Assembly (NCBI GenBank): GCA_963969365.1
Contig: OZ017759.1
Coordinates: 2,418,001 to 2,482,000 of the forward strand
Direction: 5' to 3'
Length of the DNA stretch: 64,000 nucleotides
From: Asterochloris sp. CNOR1
Lineage: Eukaryota > Chlorophyta > Trebouxiophyceae > Trebouxiales > Trebouxiaceae
Shown: positions 13,001 through 24,431 of the stretch, piece by piece
Position numbering within the stretch: the stretch's first letter is position 1
Layout: each line of letters begins with the position of its first letter
Program-made: the position numbers and the translations under genes
The notes under the pieces: generated by a model
Told to the model about the DNA's origin: nothing
Seen by the model: the letters and a program-made list of their open reading frames with translations, nothing else
Databases searched by the model: none

Positions 13001-14873
13001 CTAGACGGAGGTGGCATGGGCCTCGATGGCAGCTGCAATGCTGACCAGGCCCTGGAAGCAGGCAGAGCGGCTGCTGATCGCAGTGCAGCTGGAGGCGCAG
13101 GCGAATGCCACGGCAGGTCCAATGCAGCAGCGGCAGAGGGCACCAGGTGGGGCCGACGCCTGCGAGCGCCTGCTGTGTGTGATGCTGCCTGCATGGTGCT
13201 GTGAGGTGCTGCCTCCAAGCTGCAGCTGCTGAGATGCTGAGTAATGGCATCATGCAGCCTGACCAGAGTGATGCAGCCAACCAGAGGCACTGGTGGGCTC
13301 TCAGTGGGTTTCTGCAAGGTGCCAAACAGGTGGCGCCAGGATGTGTGGTGATGGTGCATGTCAGCCTCCTCCTGGATCCAGAGCACGCTCACGCCTCTTG
13401 TCTGGTTGGGTAGCCTCCTGCATGGGTGCCTCAAGCAAGTAGGAGTCGCAGCCATTGTCAGCAGCAGCTTTGGAGAACTCCAGGAGCCTCTTGACGATGC
13501 GTGCCCGGCTCCTTGCTATGCCTGCAGGTCGTGTGCATCGACTGAGATGGTGTGCATTCCCCAGTCAGGCCTCCTGAAGCATGGACCACCTGCCTCTAAC
13601 AGAGGCGGGTTCCAGGCACCCTGGAGCAGGGAGCGCCTGCTTCTAATGGAGGTTTGAACTTTCGATTTGTTTACAACACCTCTCACAGAGGTTGTTGCCC
13701 TGTCTGCAGGCCGCCTGCATCGGCTGCCTTAGTGGGCATGTCAGGCAGCCTCCTGGAGCATGCCGCCAATGGGGCCTCCAGCTTCCCTGGGCTGGAGGCT
13801 GCCAAGACAAGCAAAGGCATGGCAATGCCAGGCCGGAAGTCGGGGCAGGTGGCCCCCATAAAACTGGAGGGGGAGCTACCCCACAAACACGCGGTGAGGG
13901 AGACATGCTGCACAGGCAGACAGCTGTCTGTGTGCAGCAGTGTGTGTTATGCTGTATGATGTGCCTGCTGAAACAGGAACCTTGGAACCCCAGGTAGTCG
14001 TGAGGGTGTGTCCCACATTTGGCAGCAGAGAACGGGCCTGGCAAGGGCCACGCGGGCTGCACTTGGCCTTGGCTGCGGCTGCATCGCCGCTGCTGAGGCA
14101 CTGGGTGCTGTGTATGTGCTGCAGCTAACATGTGTGTGTCGCAATTCACTTGAGCAGGCAGCACATTGACCCACAGCGCTAACGAGGGGTGCAACAAAAT
14201 GCTTCATGTGCAGCTTGTCGCTGCAGGGCTGGTCTGGTGCCGGTGAGTCAGGCAGGCCCAACCACCCAGTCAGCCGCGACAACAGCTGGCGGATTGAGGT
14301 CAGCTCAAGCCCAGCCTTGCTCACTAGCTGCTTGATGAGCTGGCATTGATCTGCAGTGCAAAGACCATCAGATAAGATGGCTACATTCACCTGCAGGCAT
14401 CGTCAATGCCGCTCCGCGTGTGTGACTGCTGACGCTGCTAGAGTCAGCTGTTCTGTTTTGTGTGTCAGGCTCTTTGTGGGTTTTGGCCTGCTATGCTCTT
14501 CATGCCAGCTCAGTGGCAGCTGCAGGCACAGGTGCCTGCAGAAGAAAGTTACAAGGTGATTGCCACTGACAGTGACCTTGCTCTGCATCCAGGCACAGCA
14601 GATCGACTCAGTTGGCCTGTCCTATCAGCAGCTGCACGCCCTGGACGATATGGCCCTCAACCTTGGTATGTGGGACACGGTGGACCATAGCCATGACGCC
14701 ACCACACACTAACCTCGCCCCCTCAAACTTGGAGCGGGCTCTGTCGTTCCCCGCCCTTTGCAGCAGCCAGCGCACATCACACACTGCATTCCATCCATCC
14801 GCCCGCTGCATTGCCCTCCTGGTTGCCACTTTTCATGGAACATTCTCCAGGAATCGACTGTTTGCAGCACTGA
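4047..14873 (+). CDS. AP2/ERF-domain transcription factor with long Gln/Gly-rich C-terminus
   Basis: Eighteen exons: 4047-4135, 4818-4953, 5682-5804, 6241-6327, 6703-6810, 7321-7396, 7745-8018, 8471-8906, 9177-9236, 9301-9351, 9635-9751, 10492-10683, 11186-11422, 12070-12208, 12882-13116, 13710-13893, 14593-14665, 14764-14873. They join to 908 residues. Residues about 111-167 are a single AP2/ERF DNA-binding domain ([38 protein letters not shown], ending in TNF). It is split over three exons with phase-0 joins. An acidic, Ser-rich N-terminus precedes it. After it come poly-Gln runs (exons 7-8) and Gly/Ser/Ala-rich low-complexity stretches typical of activation domains. Expected role is nuclear, sequence-specific transcription control; targets are unknown. 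Start chosen as the first ATG of an open exon with a good donor. The exons after 8906 have no domain to guide them, so boundaries at 9236, 9301 and 13116 are the least secure. Confidence 0.78.
5430..5700 (+). repeat. Decayed copies of the AP2 exon-3 acceptor junction
   Basis: The real acceptor and exon start (CTGCAG|GTCATGGCTGCTGG, 5676-5695) recur as an almost exact copy near 5438-5457. More diverged versions follow near 5480 (TTCAGGTCATGACTGCTG) and through 5520-5610. All lie inside the preceding intron. Confidence 0.6.
11815..12140 (+). repeat. Three copies of the AP2 exon-14 acceptor and exon start
   Basis: The functional exon starts at 12070. Degenerate copies of the same boundary lie at about 11818 and 11913. 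Shared landmarks are a C-rich stretch, TTGCAC/CTGCAC, and AAGCAGGACCTGCA (the last in the 11913 copy and the real exon). Confidence 0.65.
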
Positions 14874-15419
14874 AATTCTGCTGATCAGAATCGGAGCACC
14901 TAGAATCGCATTGCTGTGCATGCCTTCAGTGATTCAGAACCTTCCACGTTCAAATTCAGACTTGATCACTGGGGCACAGCATTTTACTGCCTAAAGCATC
15001 GACCTGCTGTCTCAGCAGAACATGCCACAGGCAGGACACACATCAGTCGTGCAGGCACAAGCCATGTCAAAAATGCACTAGAATTTGATGTTGATAGGGC
15101 ATCACAAGCACGCGTTGATAAAGATCTGGGAAGGCTACAGTCTTGACACTTTCCCGCTGAAATCCACAGGCTGCACAACAAAGCTGGGAATGCAAAACAT
15201 GACCACCAGACTGGCTGCTCAAATGGTACACACTGCATGCCGATGCATGCGGTCTCCTACATGTCTCACAAATAAACCCACAAGCAAACACCTGCGGCAA
15301 AGGTACTCTGAGGGCTGCCGGGCTGTAGGAAGCAGAAAGAGGGGACAGCTGCCTGCTTGATCAATCCACGGAGGGAAGCATGCTAGTACAAAGGAGCCCT
15401 CAAGTCAGGGAGCCCCAGC
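14874..15419. other. Convergent intergenic region between AP2 and VSR genes
   Basis: The two genes point at each other here, so the stretch should hold both 3' UTRs and polyadenylation sites. It is more AT-rich than the flanking exons. No coding exon was recognised. Confidence 0.4.
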
Positions 15420-18400
15420 TCAGGCGTCTGCTGCATCCCGAGATGTGCCAGGGTGCAGGGCCTTGAGCTCAGCCTTCTTCTTGGAGTCGCCATGCTCGGC
15501 CTGGAGCAGGCTGGTAGTGCCATCATCGTCGGCGTTGAGTGGCATGTATTGCCTCATGATGGCGTGAATCTCTGTCTGCATCTCGCGCCTGCCCTTGAAG
15601 CGCTGCAGCGCATACCCAGCGGCCACAGCAATGAGGGCCGCCGCCAGTATGATGCCAATGACTGTGGCGCCGCCCATCTTGGAGGCAGCGTTCTGAATGG
15701 ACACGCCCCATTGGGCCAGCAGCTCGTTCTGCAGGGCAGGGGCACGCGTGTCAGCTGAGCAGCTCGTCTGCTGGTGGTGGGCTGTGGCCTTTCCGAGCAT
15801 CAGAGGGCCAGCAGCTCTTTCTGCAAGCTGAGGCAAAGGAGGTCAAGCCATTGGTCAGATGCCGCTCGCCAGCAGGGGCTGCATGCAGCCAGCAACCTCG
15901 TTCATAGCAAGTCAGAATGCAAGATGGTGGACAGCAGCAAGCTCAGGGGACAGCTGTATGAGGTAGCAGCTCTGTAAAACAGCAGTACCATGGCACGCAG
16001 GTTGTTTGCAACTGCAGCATGGCCTTGGCTGTGTGCTAGACTGCAATGCCAGGTAGGGTAAGGCAGGTGAGGGGCAGTATGAGGCTGTACACTGCAAAGC
16101 TCAGGCGCCTGCAGGGGATGCCTTGCTCATGCTGGGCAGCTGACAGTCAGGCTTCAGAGGGGTATAGGCAGCAATGGGTTCTTGGATCTAACCACTGGAC
16201 CCATGCAGCTCTTCTGAAGAACACGGTCTCATGACACCAACAGCTTCAGCACAGGTGATACGCAGCTTATAACACTGACCGTCCAGGTTTCCTGCAATGC
16301 TGCTGACAGCTCTGGTGGTCGGTCAGCAGGGCCGATGAGAACACCGCTTGGGGTGGTGCAGCCATAGGTGACAGGCAAACCTTACCGCCTCGATACACTT
16401 GAAGCGGTTGGCGGGATCGGTCATCTTGCCATCGCCACACTGGCACTGGTACTCCATGCCTGCAGCACATGCATGCACTGTTACTGGGAGTGCCAAGCCT
16501 GGTGAGCGGCACTTCCTGGACACAAGCGTCCACAGTCCCCACGAGGGCACTGATTCTCTGAGAGTGCCAAGCTTGAGGGGCTGTAGTGCACTGTGTCTGC
16601 TGCAGCAGCATTTCTTAGTCCTGACAGTGCTGCACCTGAAGAAGAGCAACGCCTTCTGATGCAGGAGTGGAAACAGGCAGTGTGCCACAGGGTGGACCTG
16701 GAAAACCTGCTGCACCAGCACTCCAGAATGAGAGCTACGAGCACAGTGCAAAGCCTGCTGCACACATGCAGCTCAGCTTGTTGCAAGCAGCATCCCTGAG
16801 AGCATATAGGACCAGCCGGACAACACATCTTGGAGGAACACAGCAAAGATAAGGTTGTACTACAACATCAAGACACCAAATTTCGGCAGTGTGGTCAACT
16901 TTCAAATTGCTGATGTCGACCTTGATGCGCAATCCAGCGCCTCCCCCAGCCTCTTGCACAGCACATACGCCACACAGGGGTTCAGGACCTGTCAATATGC
17001 TGAGGGCGAGGCAGGAGGCTGGGCAGGTCTGTGCCAACAAAGCACCCTACCTGACTCGCGGGGGTCCTTATTGATGCACTGCCCCTGGCACTTGTGCGTC
17101 TTGGCTGCGCACTCATCCACATCCTCACAGGACTTGCCATCTGCCGCCAGCTGCAGGCCGCGCCTGCAGTGCAAGGTGACACATGTCCAGCACATGGTAC
17201 TTGGTGTGTGTCTGGGGGCTGGGGAATGGTGTTCCGAGTCTGCCTGCTGCAAGCTGTGCCTGCAGGCACAGCGGCCCCCCCCACTGAGGACAGGCAGTTG
17301 TGTGTTTGCTGCTGGCAGCGCAACCTTGCTAGTTGCGCTTTAGGGTTCCAAGCTCTGCGCACAGCATTCAGCCGCATGGGCATGGGACTGAGATGCAACT
17401 CCACCAATGGCTCTGATGTGCATCCATCAGCCGCCAGTTGCAGGCAATGCACACAGGCATGAAGCCATACATGGCCTTTGGCAAGCCAGTGAACGGCTTT
17501 GCTTTTGCTGCTTTGCACCATCAAGAGGATGGGTATGGTGAGCAACATGCACAGCTGCAGTGATCAGAACTGTCCAGATCTCCTCCCAGTGCTGCGTTGC
17601 ATACAAGCCAGTGCATAGCATATCTCAGCACAACCAGTATGTGCTGCTACTGGGTGCTAGGTCCCAGGCCAACACCTGGTATGAGCTGCCATGGACAGGG
17701 GAGCCAATGTAGACTCACCCGCACGAGCAGATTGGCTGCCCATTCTGGCTGTAGCAGAGCTGCTCGCAGCGGCCGTTGTCCTTGCCGCACATGTCCTTGG
17801 GGAAGCAGAAGCCTGGGACGCCAATGCCTCCAAACTGCAGCAGGTAGATCACTGGTCAGAACAATGGACGTCTGGAAAAAAGGCCAGGTGGTAAGCTTGG
17901 CCCTGCTCCTTGAAAATGGTCCTCAGCGCCACTGCCAAACTGCATAAGTCAGCACAGGCAGGCATTGAATATGGCTTGCCAATGAATAACATACAGATGC
18001 TGGCAATCTGCAACAGCTGAGTGCGGCTGACGTGCAGCGGCCTTTGAAGACCCTTCCTGCAGAATGCGCATGACAGGCTCAAGAGAGCACTTTCTGGGTG
18101 CCCACGGGTGGGGCTCGGCATGATGTTCGACCATGTTCATTGCGCACTTCCTTTGGACCAAGCACATGGCCTTGGTCAAAATTCACATGCAACCATGGGG
18201 GTCTGCTGCCTGGCTGCAGGCTGCCGCAATCTTGCAGTGGTTTGATGCAGTGCCTGCACAACCTTGTGGCACCACTCAAAACGGTATGCTGTCTCCCATC
18301 AAGTGGTTCCAAGGTATGCATTGCATAAGGGGATAAAAAAGGAGACCCCTTGTTGATCACAGGGGTCACCTGACTGAAGCCGCCCGCAGACGCAGGTGCA

Positions 18401-21400
18401 CCTGCCTGGCCCACCAAGCCACGCCATGCCCAGCCAGCACGAGTCTGAGTGCGCTGCAGAACGGTCTGTGCACGGGCTGCTCCCCCAGCACAGGGGTCAC
18501 CAGGCTGCTGCCCCAGCACAGGGGTCACCAGGCTGCATCCCCAGCACAGGGCTCACCAGCTTGAAGGCATCCCCAGCACAGGTTGGTTCCCAAGCACAGG
18601 GCTCACCAGGTTAAACCCATCTGCGCACTCGCAGTGGTAGGTGCCAGGCTCATTGACACACGTCTGGTCGCACCCTGAGCTGCCCTCCGCGCACTCGTCG
18701 ATGTCCACACAGGACTTGCCATCACCCCGGTACCCTGCAGCAGTGTTGATCAGATGAGTGCCATATCCATATGGCAGCAGGTGCAGAACTGAAAGACGCC
18801 ATCCCACACTGTTGTGTAGTGCCGAGGTGAAGAGTCACTGATGAACACAGGGGCCAGCTGTTGTGTTGGTCTGAGAGCCCTCAGCGCCCTCAGCCCTGTT
18901 TGCACAGGATTTTGCAGTACCCCCCAGCTGGCTTGCAGCAGTGGTTGATGAGGGGGTGTGGCTCTGAGCAGGTACAAATTGGCACTGTCTGCAAAGGCCT
19001 TGCAGGTGGTCTGGCACATTTCTTTCCAATCAGCTTCTGGAGGGACTTCTGCAGAGTCCTTACAGGGCGAATGGCCAGTTGTGGGCAGTCATCAATATAC
19101 CACCCTGAGCAATCAGCCCACCTGGTGGGCACTGGCAGATGTAGCCCCGGAAGGTGTCCTTGCAGGCTGTCTGCATGTTGGCGTCATCGGCCCAGCACTC
19201 GTGGTTGGTGCCCTCGCAGTCGTCCACCTGAATCATCCCCTGCAGGCACACCTGCAGCAGCAGCAGCAGGCCCATAGCTTTAACATACTCTGCAGAAGGG
19301 CAGGTGGACCAGCGGCTGCTACACAGCTGCTTGGTAGTGCACCCTGCAGGCAGACCTGCAGCAGCAGCAGGCCCACGGCCTGAAGGAGGCTTTGAAGACA
19401 CAGCTGCCGGCAGCCACTACATGCATAGGTGCCTTGCCCTGCAGGCACACCTGCAGCAGCAGCAGGCCCACAGTTCAGCGGTGCTAGCGGCCAGATGCCC
19501 CAGCGCTGCCGTGACATGGTCAGACATTGTCCACAGTGCCCCCACACAGGTGTGAAGTTCACGCAGCTGGTTGAGTTTGCAGTGTCCTTGGCTGTGAGGG
19601 GAAGGCATCTTGTTGGCTCAGGGAATATCATGATACCGAATCATATGGACAAACCTCTGGCTCGGTGCTCTCATCGAACCCTGCGCACAGGGCGCGTGTG
19701 ATGCTGGGTGCGTCCAGCCTCCCGCGGTATTGCTTGTCGTTGACGATCACTGTCGGCAGCATGATGATCCTGCTGGCTGCGTCTGTGGGGCCCTCGTTCT
19801 GCATGCGCAGGTCGTCCTGCAGGCCATAAAAACGATCCTGTCATGTGGGGCGGGGTTCTCCAGGCACTGCCAGATGGCCAACAGATGTAGCCCCAAGACC
19901 CCTGCCCCAGGCACTGAAAGGACGTCTGCACAGCATCAGCTTTTGCTGAGCATTACCTCACCAAGCAATGACATCAGAGTACCCATCTCCCTGAACGTGT
20001 GGGTTGTGTCTCCGCAGTTGATCATGTACTCCCAGACCCGCCCCACGCGCCAGGCTCTGGTCCTAGTGCTTGGTGCAGGGACCAAACTGCAGTACCCCAA
20101 CTGAACAACGACTCCAGGGCGCTCACCTCCATGAGGGGGTTGTCCATGTCTGCGCGAGAATCCCCCATGCAGTCCTGGACGGCCTCGTAGTTCAGTCCTG
20201 TTGCCTGGACCTGCTCCTCTGCGCAGGCGTCGTTGAAGCGCTGGCTGTGCATGCGGCAGTGGGTGGCAAAAAGGCTGGCGTACTGCCACCACAGCCAGGG
20301 CTTGCCAGCATCTGAGGCCACCTTCTGCATGCACAGCTGGCGCTTGTTCTCCTCCACCACCTGAAAGCAACACAGATGTTGTCAGCACAGGTGAGGAGTT
20401 CGCAGCTCCAGCTTGCTCCCCATTGTCACCTGCTTGGCCTGACGTTCAAGTCAGGCTGCCTGCAACAGAGGGCCCAGTGTGCTCACCATGCTGCTTGCTG
20501 CTGCTGCTACAGCTGAAAGCGAGCGCAGCATGTCCAGGAGCTCTTGGCACAGCTCTCAGGACACAGCATCACAAATTTGCCGTCCATGGAGTGCTGCAGA
20601 TAAATTGCAGGGCAGATGCGCCTCCTTCATGCTCATCTGCCAGCCCTTGCAGTAGTGCAGCTTCTAGTCAACTGCTGCAAACACCAAGCCCCAAGCCCAC
20701 CTGCTTGGGTGCCAGCCCTTGTGCCGCAGGCCACATTGCTGCAACCAGAGTGACACAACCTAGCATGTTGTCTGGACTGCACCTCTCAGAACCAAACCCA
20801 CCTGCCAGCCCTTGTAGTGCACGGCCCACTCCTCGTCGATGGTGTCCATTGCGCAGTAGCGCCCCTTATTGATACAGTTGTCCTGGCAAGCCTGGCTGTC
20901 CGGGGGGCCGCCACAGCGCCGCATCATGAAGTGTGACTCAAAGGTCACATATCCGTCCTGCAGGCATGGGGGAAAATTGCTCAAGAACAGAGGGCCATCC
21001 TCCGGCTCTACTCTATTGTGTAGTCATACCAGAGCGGTTTGCGCAGCTAAGACTGGCAAACGATGCAGTCAGGACGCGTGAGGTAGTTGCTGAAGCCTCC
21101 ATCCCGGCAGGCATACAGCTTGCAAACCTGCTCTGCTGCACTAAACCCTGCCCTGACAGTTGGCAGGGCCAGGCAGCTAAGTGCAAAACCTGCTGGAAGA
21201 TGCAGTGGTGCATGCTTTCTGTAGCTGCCGACCTGTGGCGTTACAGCCTCAAATCCTAGAAAAGTGCAGGCAAACAGCCTAGAAGAGCTTCAGCAGCGGT
21301 ACATCCTGTCATGGCAGTCAGCAGTCGTCCACCAGAGCAGAGCAGGGCATGCTGGATCATGCAGCAGTGCCGCACACCTGCTGCAGCTGCTGCGCGGTGG

Positions 21401-24400
21401 TGCTGAAGGCCTTCTTGAAGTCGCTCTGGCGGGCGCAAGACGTCCCACAGCCGTCGCTGCTGCTGGTCCACAGCTGCCAGTCCACTCTGCAGCAGGACAG
21501 GCTTTTCAGAAGCAGTGATGCGCGCCCGGGCAGAAAGCGCTGTCGCTGCTGATGGCACAGAGCTGCCTGTTCCCCCTGCTGCACAGCAGTTGTCGCTACT
21601 GCGAGTTCACAGCTGTGAGTCAGCCCTGCAGCAGGAGAGGCTATGTGTAGCCAGGCACACTGGCACCAATGACAGGCGCCGCTGACGGTACAGAGCTGCC
21701 AGTCCGCCCTGCAGCAACAGTTTGGTTCAGAGGCTGTGCTGCGCGCGGACGGCTGCACATCACTCTGTACTGCTGCCGGTTTAAACCTGCCTGCAGTGGG
21801 AGAGGCTATGCAGAGGCAGTGCTGGGTACACAGGCGCAGCTGTTGCTGCTGGTGGTACACAGTGGCCACTTCCCCTGCATCAACAAGATCATTTCAGAGG
21901 CAGTGCTGCCCCAAAACTGCACTGTAGTCTTTGCTGCCGCAGGTCCATAGCTGCAAGTCCTCCCTGAAGCACGAGAGGCTACTTTTAGCCAAGCACACAG
22001 GTGCAAATGACTGGCGCCGCTGCTGCTCAAAGAGGTGCCAGTCAGCCCTGCAGTAAGACACTCGTGTTAAAGGCAGTGCAGCACAGAACGGCGCACAACA
22101 GCCTTTGCTGTCGCTGATCCAGAGCTTGCAGTGCAGGGACGGCATACGCAACAGCAGCCAGCAGCTGGCAAGCATGCTGCACAGTCAGGCACGCCCAGCA
22201 AGGCTCAGCTTCAGTCTGCAATAGACGCCTGTCCTGGTGCAGGTGACACTTTCTGTTGGGCGGCTGCACATTTTCATTCCCAGTCAAAATGCCCTGAGCT
22301 GGGTTAGAAAGCATGGCAGCCCTTGAATAAGTCCACACACATGCCCCACGCACTTAGCTGAGTACTGCAAGGGTGCTGGACCCGAGCCATGCGCGGAACT
22401 CACTTCTCTTTGAGGTGGGCCATGCTTTCCTTCCAGTCCAGCTCGACCACCACCTGTGGGGAGCTCCCAGAGTTTAGCGCCAGCTTCAGCCTGTCGCCCA
22501 CAGCCTGCATGGACAGGGCGCTTGGAGCAAGCATACTTTTACACAAGTAGACGCTGCACCCATGTACCCAGCCGCACTATGGTGATGCCACCAAGAGCTT
22601 GGCTTGCCACTGCAAGACTCTCCTGTCAGTGTAGCAAGGAGGACAAGGCTGGTGACAACCAGATGATGATGACAGCGGCTGAGAGGATGATCACACGAGC
22701 TTGACAACTGCAAGCCCACTCTGGGAATCAGGGCTGTGGGGGTGGCCACATGAGCTTTGCGGCCTGAGGGGCTCACAGAGGTGCAGGCTCGCTTTGCAGA
22801 GGGCCATGGAGATGATTGTCACCGCTGAGGAGCTGATTGACTGCCAACCCCACCTGTGTGGGCATGATCATGCGAGCTGCACCAGTTTGGAGCATGATGA
22901 CTACCCCACCTTTGTAACAAGGGCTGTGGGGATGGTGATGTCATCAATGAGCTTGGCAATCTCAGGACGGTCCTCGGGCAGCGCCATAGTCAGCAGCCCC
23001 TCCTCAACATTGTCTGCTACCATGATGGCCTTGTACCCGGCCTGCTCTGCGTTGAAGGCCTTCTCCACAAAATAGCAGTCTGTAGCAGCAGAAAAGACCC
23101 TTAGATCAGCCTGGGGTTGGTAGGCTGCACAAGACCATGTGCTCTGTGTTGTAAGTCTTCTGCCTTTTTTGCGCAGACGTCTGCTTGAGATGCAGCAGAG
23201 AGCACATGCTCTGTGTTGGAGGCCTTTCATAGGGTAGCAAGTCTGCACTCAGGACGGGAAGGTTCTGGGTCAGGTCCACATTGCGAGTTGCAATGCACTG
23301 CTGCCTCCGCTTGATGCCCTTCTGCATGAAGTGGCAGTCTGCACACAAGCAGACAGTCAGACACAAGGCCTGGTCAGCGGCTGCAGTCACTGGCTGAGTG
23401 CTGGGATGAGCATCTTCACCCTGGTGGCCCATGACGCGCCCCCTTTTTGTGGCAGAGCTGCTGACCTGCTGCACTGTGGCCCTCCCAGCAGGGATCTGGC
23501 CAGCTGGCTGAAGACAAGCAGTCTCAAGATTTAAAGGGCTCCAGCACAGGGGAAGCATCATGCCTTGTTCAAGAGAAGGTACAGCTCTCACCTTGCACAC
23601 CAGCAGGAGGTCTAGATGGGCGCAGCTGTACACTGCCGCTGGGTCATGCAAACCTAGAGAGACAATGCAGGTAGCGCCCACCTCCTCTGTCGACCAACAG
23701 GATGGGAGGTAGGGCTGTGCTGTCCTGGTGCACGCCCTCAGAAAAGGCAGAGCACCCATTCCTGTTGCTGCTGGGGTACAGGATGCTGCCGATGAGTGTG
23801 GCACCGTACAGGGGCACCCCAAAGTCCCCAATGGCTGCATCCTCCTTCCCGGCTATGTCAGCCTGTGAGTGAGGGCAAAGAGGGGGCAGTCAGCACTTTC
23901 AGTGGGCACACATTACGGTGCGTGCCAATCCAACTGCCGAAATGGAGCGTCCCAGAGGCACCCCAAGATGAGTCAGCCTTTCCAAATCGGCCAGCCTACT
24001 CCTGAGTCTAGACCGGGGTGGTTGGAGCGGTCTGAGGCCCAGGCATGTGGCATGTCAGCATGCATGGCTGACACATGCATTTGTCGTGGGAACTGAGGCA
24101 AACAGCGTCATGGCTCTGCAGCCTTCCAGCCAAGACGACGCAGCGTCATGTTTGCCTGCAGGCACCTCTATCCAGGCGCAGCATGTGTTCAAGCTGCTGG
24201 CAACAATGGTGCACACAATCGCTGTGTTCCACTGGGGCTTCTGTGGACCTGGAACAGTCAGTGCCGCAGCAACAGAGCACCAGCAGCGAGGGGATGCAGG
24301 GCAGGGCAGCCCAGGCTCACCGGTTCGCGGATCAGAAAAGAGTTTGTCTCCACGACCCACTCCTTGGCTGCACATGTGCCCAGCAGGAACACTGTCGCTG

Positions 24401-24431
24401 ACAGCGCAGTGAGGAGTGGCTGATACGACAT
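15420..24431 (-). CDS. VSR: Vacuolar sorting receptor (VSR/BP-80 family), type I membrane protein
   Basis: Minus-strand exons from the start: 24431-24321, 23862-23682, 23079-22910, 22504-22404, 21486-21378, 20957-20802, 20360-20127, 19816-19637, 19239-19122, 18734-18607, 17834-17719, 17163-17051, 16459-16386, 15728-15420; 699 residues. A signal peptide (1-22) is followed by the VSR hallmark KEWVVETNSF. A protease-associated domain follows (FGVPLYGATLIGSILYP, LLVDRGDCYF). The central ligand-binding region has CINKGRYC, NKRQLC and LPTVIVNDKQYRGRLD. EGF-like modules follow, including two with D-[IV]-D-E-C calcium-binding starts. One membrane helix (about 618-638) precedes a cytosolic tail with QYMPL at about 657-661. 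In plants YMPL binds the mu adaptin of AP complexes, and VSRs carry soluble vacuolar cargo from Golgi/TGN. Length is slightly above the usual 620-630 because there are four EGF-like modules. Donor choice at 19637 is inferred from the family's VC motif. Confidence 0.93.
18480..18612 (-). repeat. VSR: Array of VSR donor-site copies (exon ending at 18607)
   Basis: On the minus strand the real exon end CTG|GTGAGCCCTGTGCT is followed by further copies, reading CTGGTGASCCCTGTGCTGGGG, at about 18542, 18514 and 18486 (period 28). A degenerate one lies near 18574. The copy at 18551-18559 keeps an intact GTGAGC. The two farthest have GTGACC. Confidence 0.8.
19225..19480 (-). repeat. VSR: Three copies of the VSR exon-9 acceptor region
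   Basis: The plus-strand motif CCCTGCAGGCAnACCTGCAGCAGCAG occurs at about 19238, 19351 and 19438. The first is the real acceptor of the exon at 19122-19239. The others lie upstream in its intron, each with an intact minus-strand polypyrimidine/CTGCAG. Confidence 0.7.
21378..22140 (-). repeat. VSR: Multi-copy decayed array of the VSR exon-5 acceptor and 5' exon part
   Basis: The real exon (21378-21486) encodes VDWQLWTSSSDGCG. Upstream in the intron the same mix recurs at least five times, near 21600, 21700, 21830, 21940 and 22040. Each has GCTGCTG, a CACAGCTGCCAGTC-like core, the acceptor CTGCAG and a TTCAGAGGCAGTGCTGC tail, with diverging sequence. Confidence 0.7.
23275..23350 (-). pseudogene. 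VSR: Second, diverged copy of a VSR PA-domain exon start (pseudo-exon or alternative exon)
   Basis: On the minus strand the stretch reads ADCHFMQKGIKRRQQC. This parallels the real exon at 22910-23079, which reads DCYFVEKAFNAEQAGY. It keeps a GCAG acceptor-like AG and an open frame for about 35 codons. It lacks the full exon and an obvious matching donor, so it is most likely a decayed duplicate, though use as an alternative exon cannot be excluded. Confidence 0.55.

Noticed and set aside
12882-13203. Reading the AP2 exon through to TGA at 13203 as the gene end
   Set aside because: A donor at 13116 keeps phase with three further good exons. This remains the least certain part of the model.
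18480-18612. CRISPR-like spaced repeat
   Set aside because: Units are degenerate, have no unique spacers of constant length, sit at a splice donor in a eukaryotic gene, and are better explained as junction duplication.
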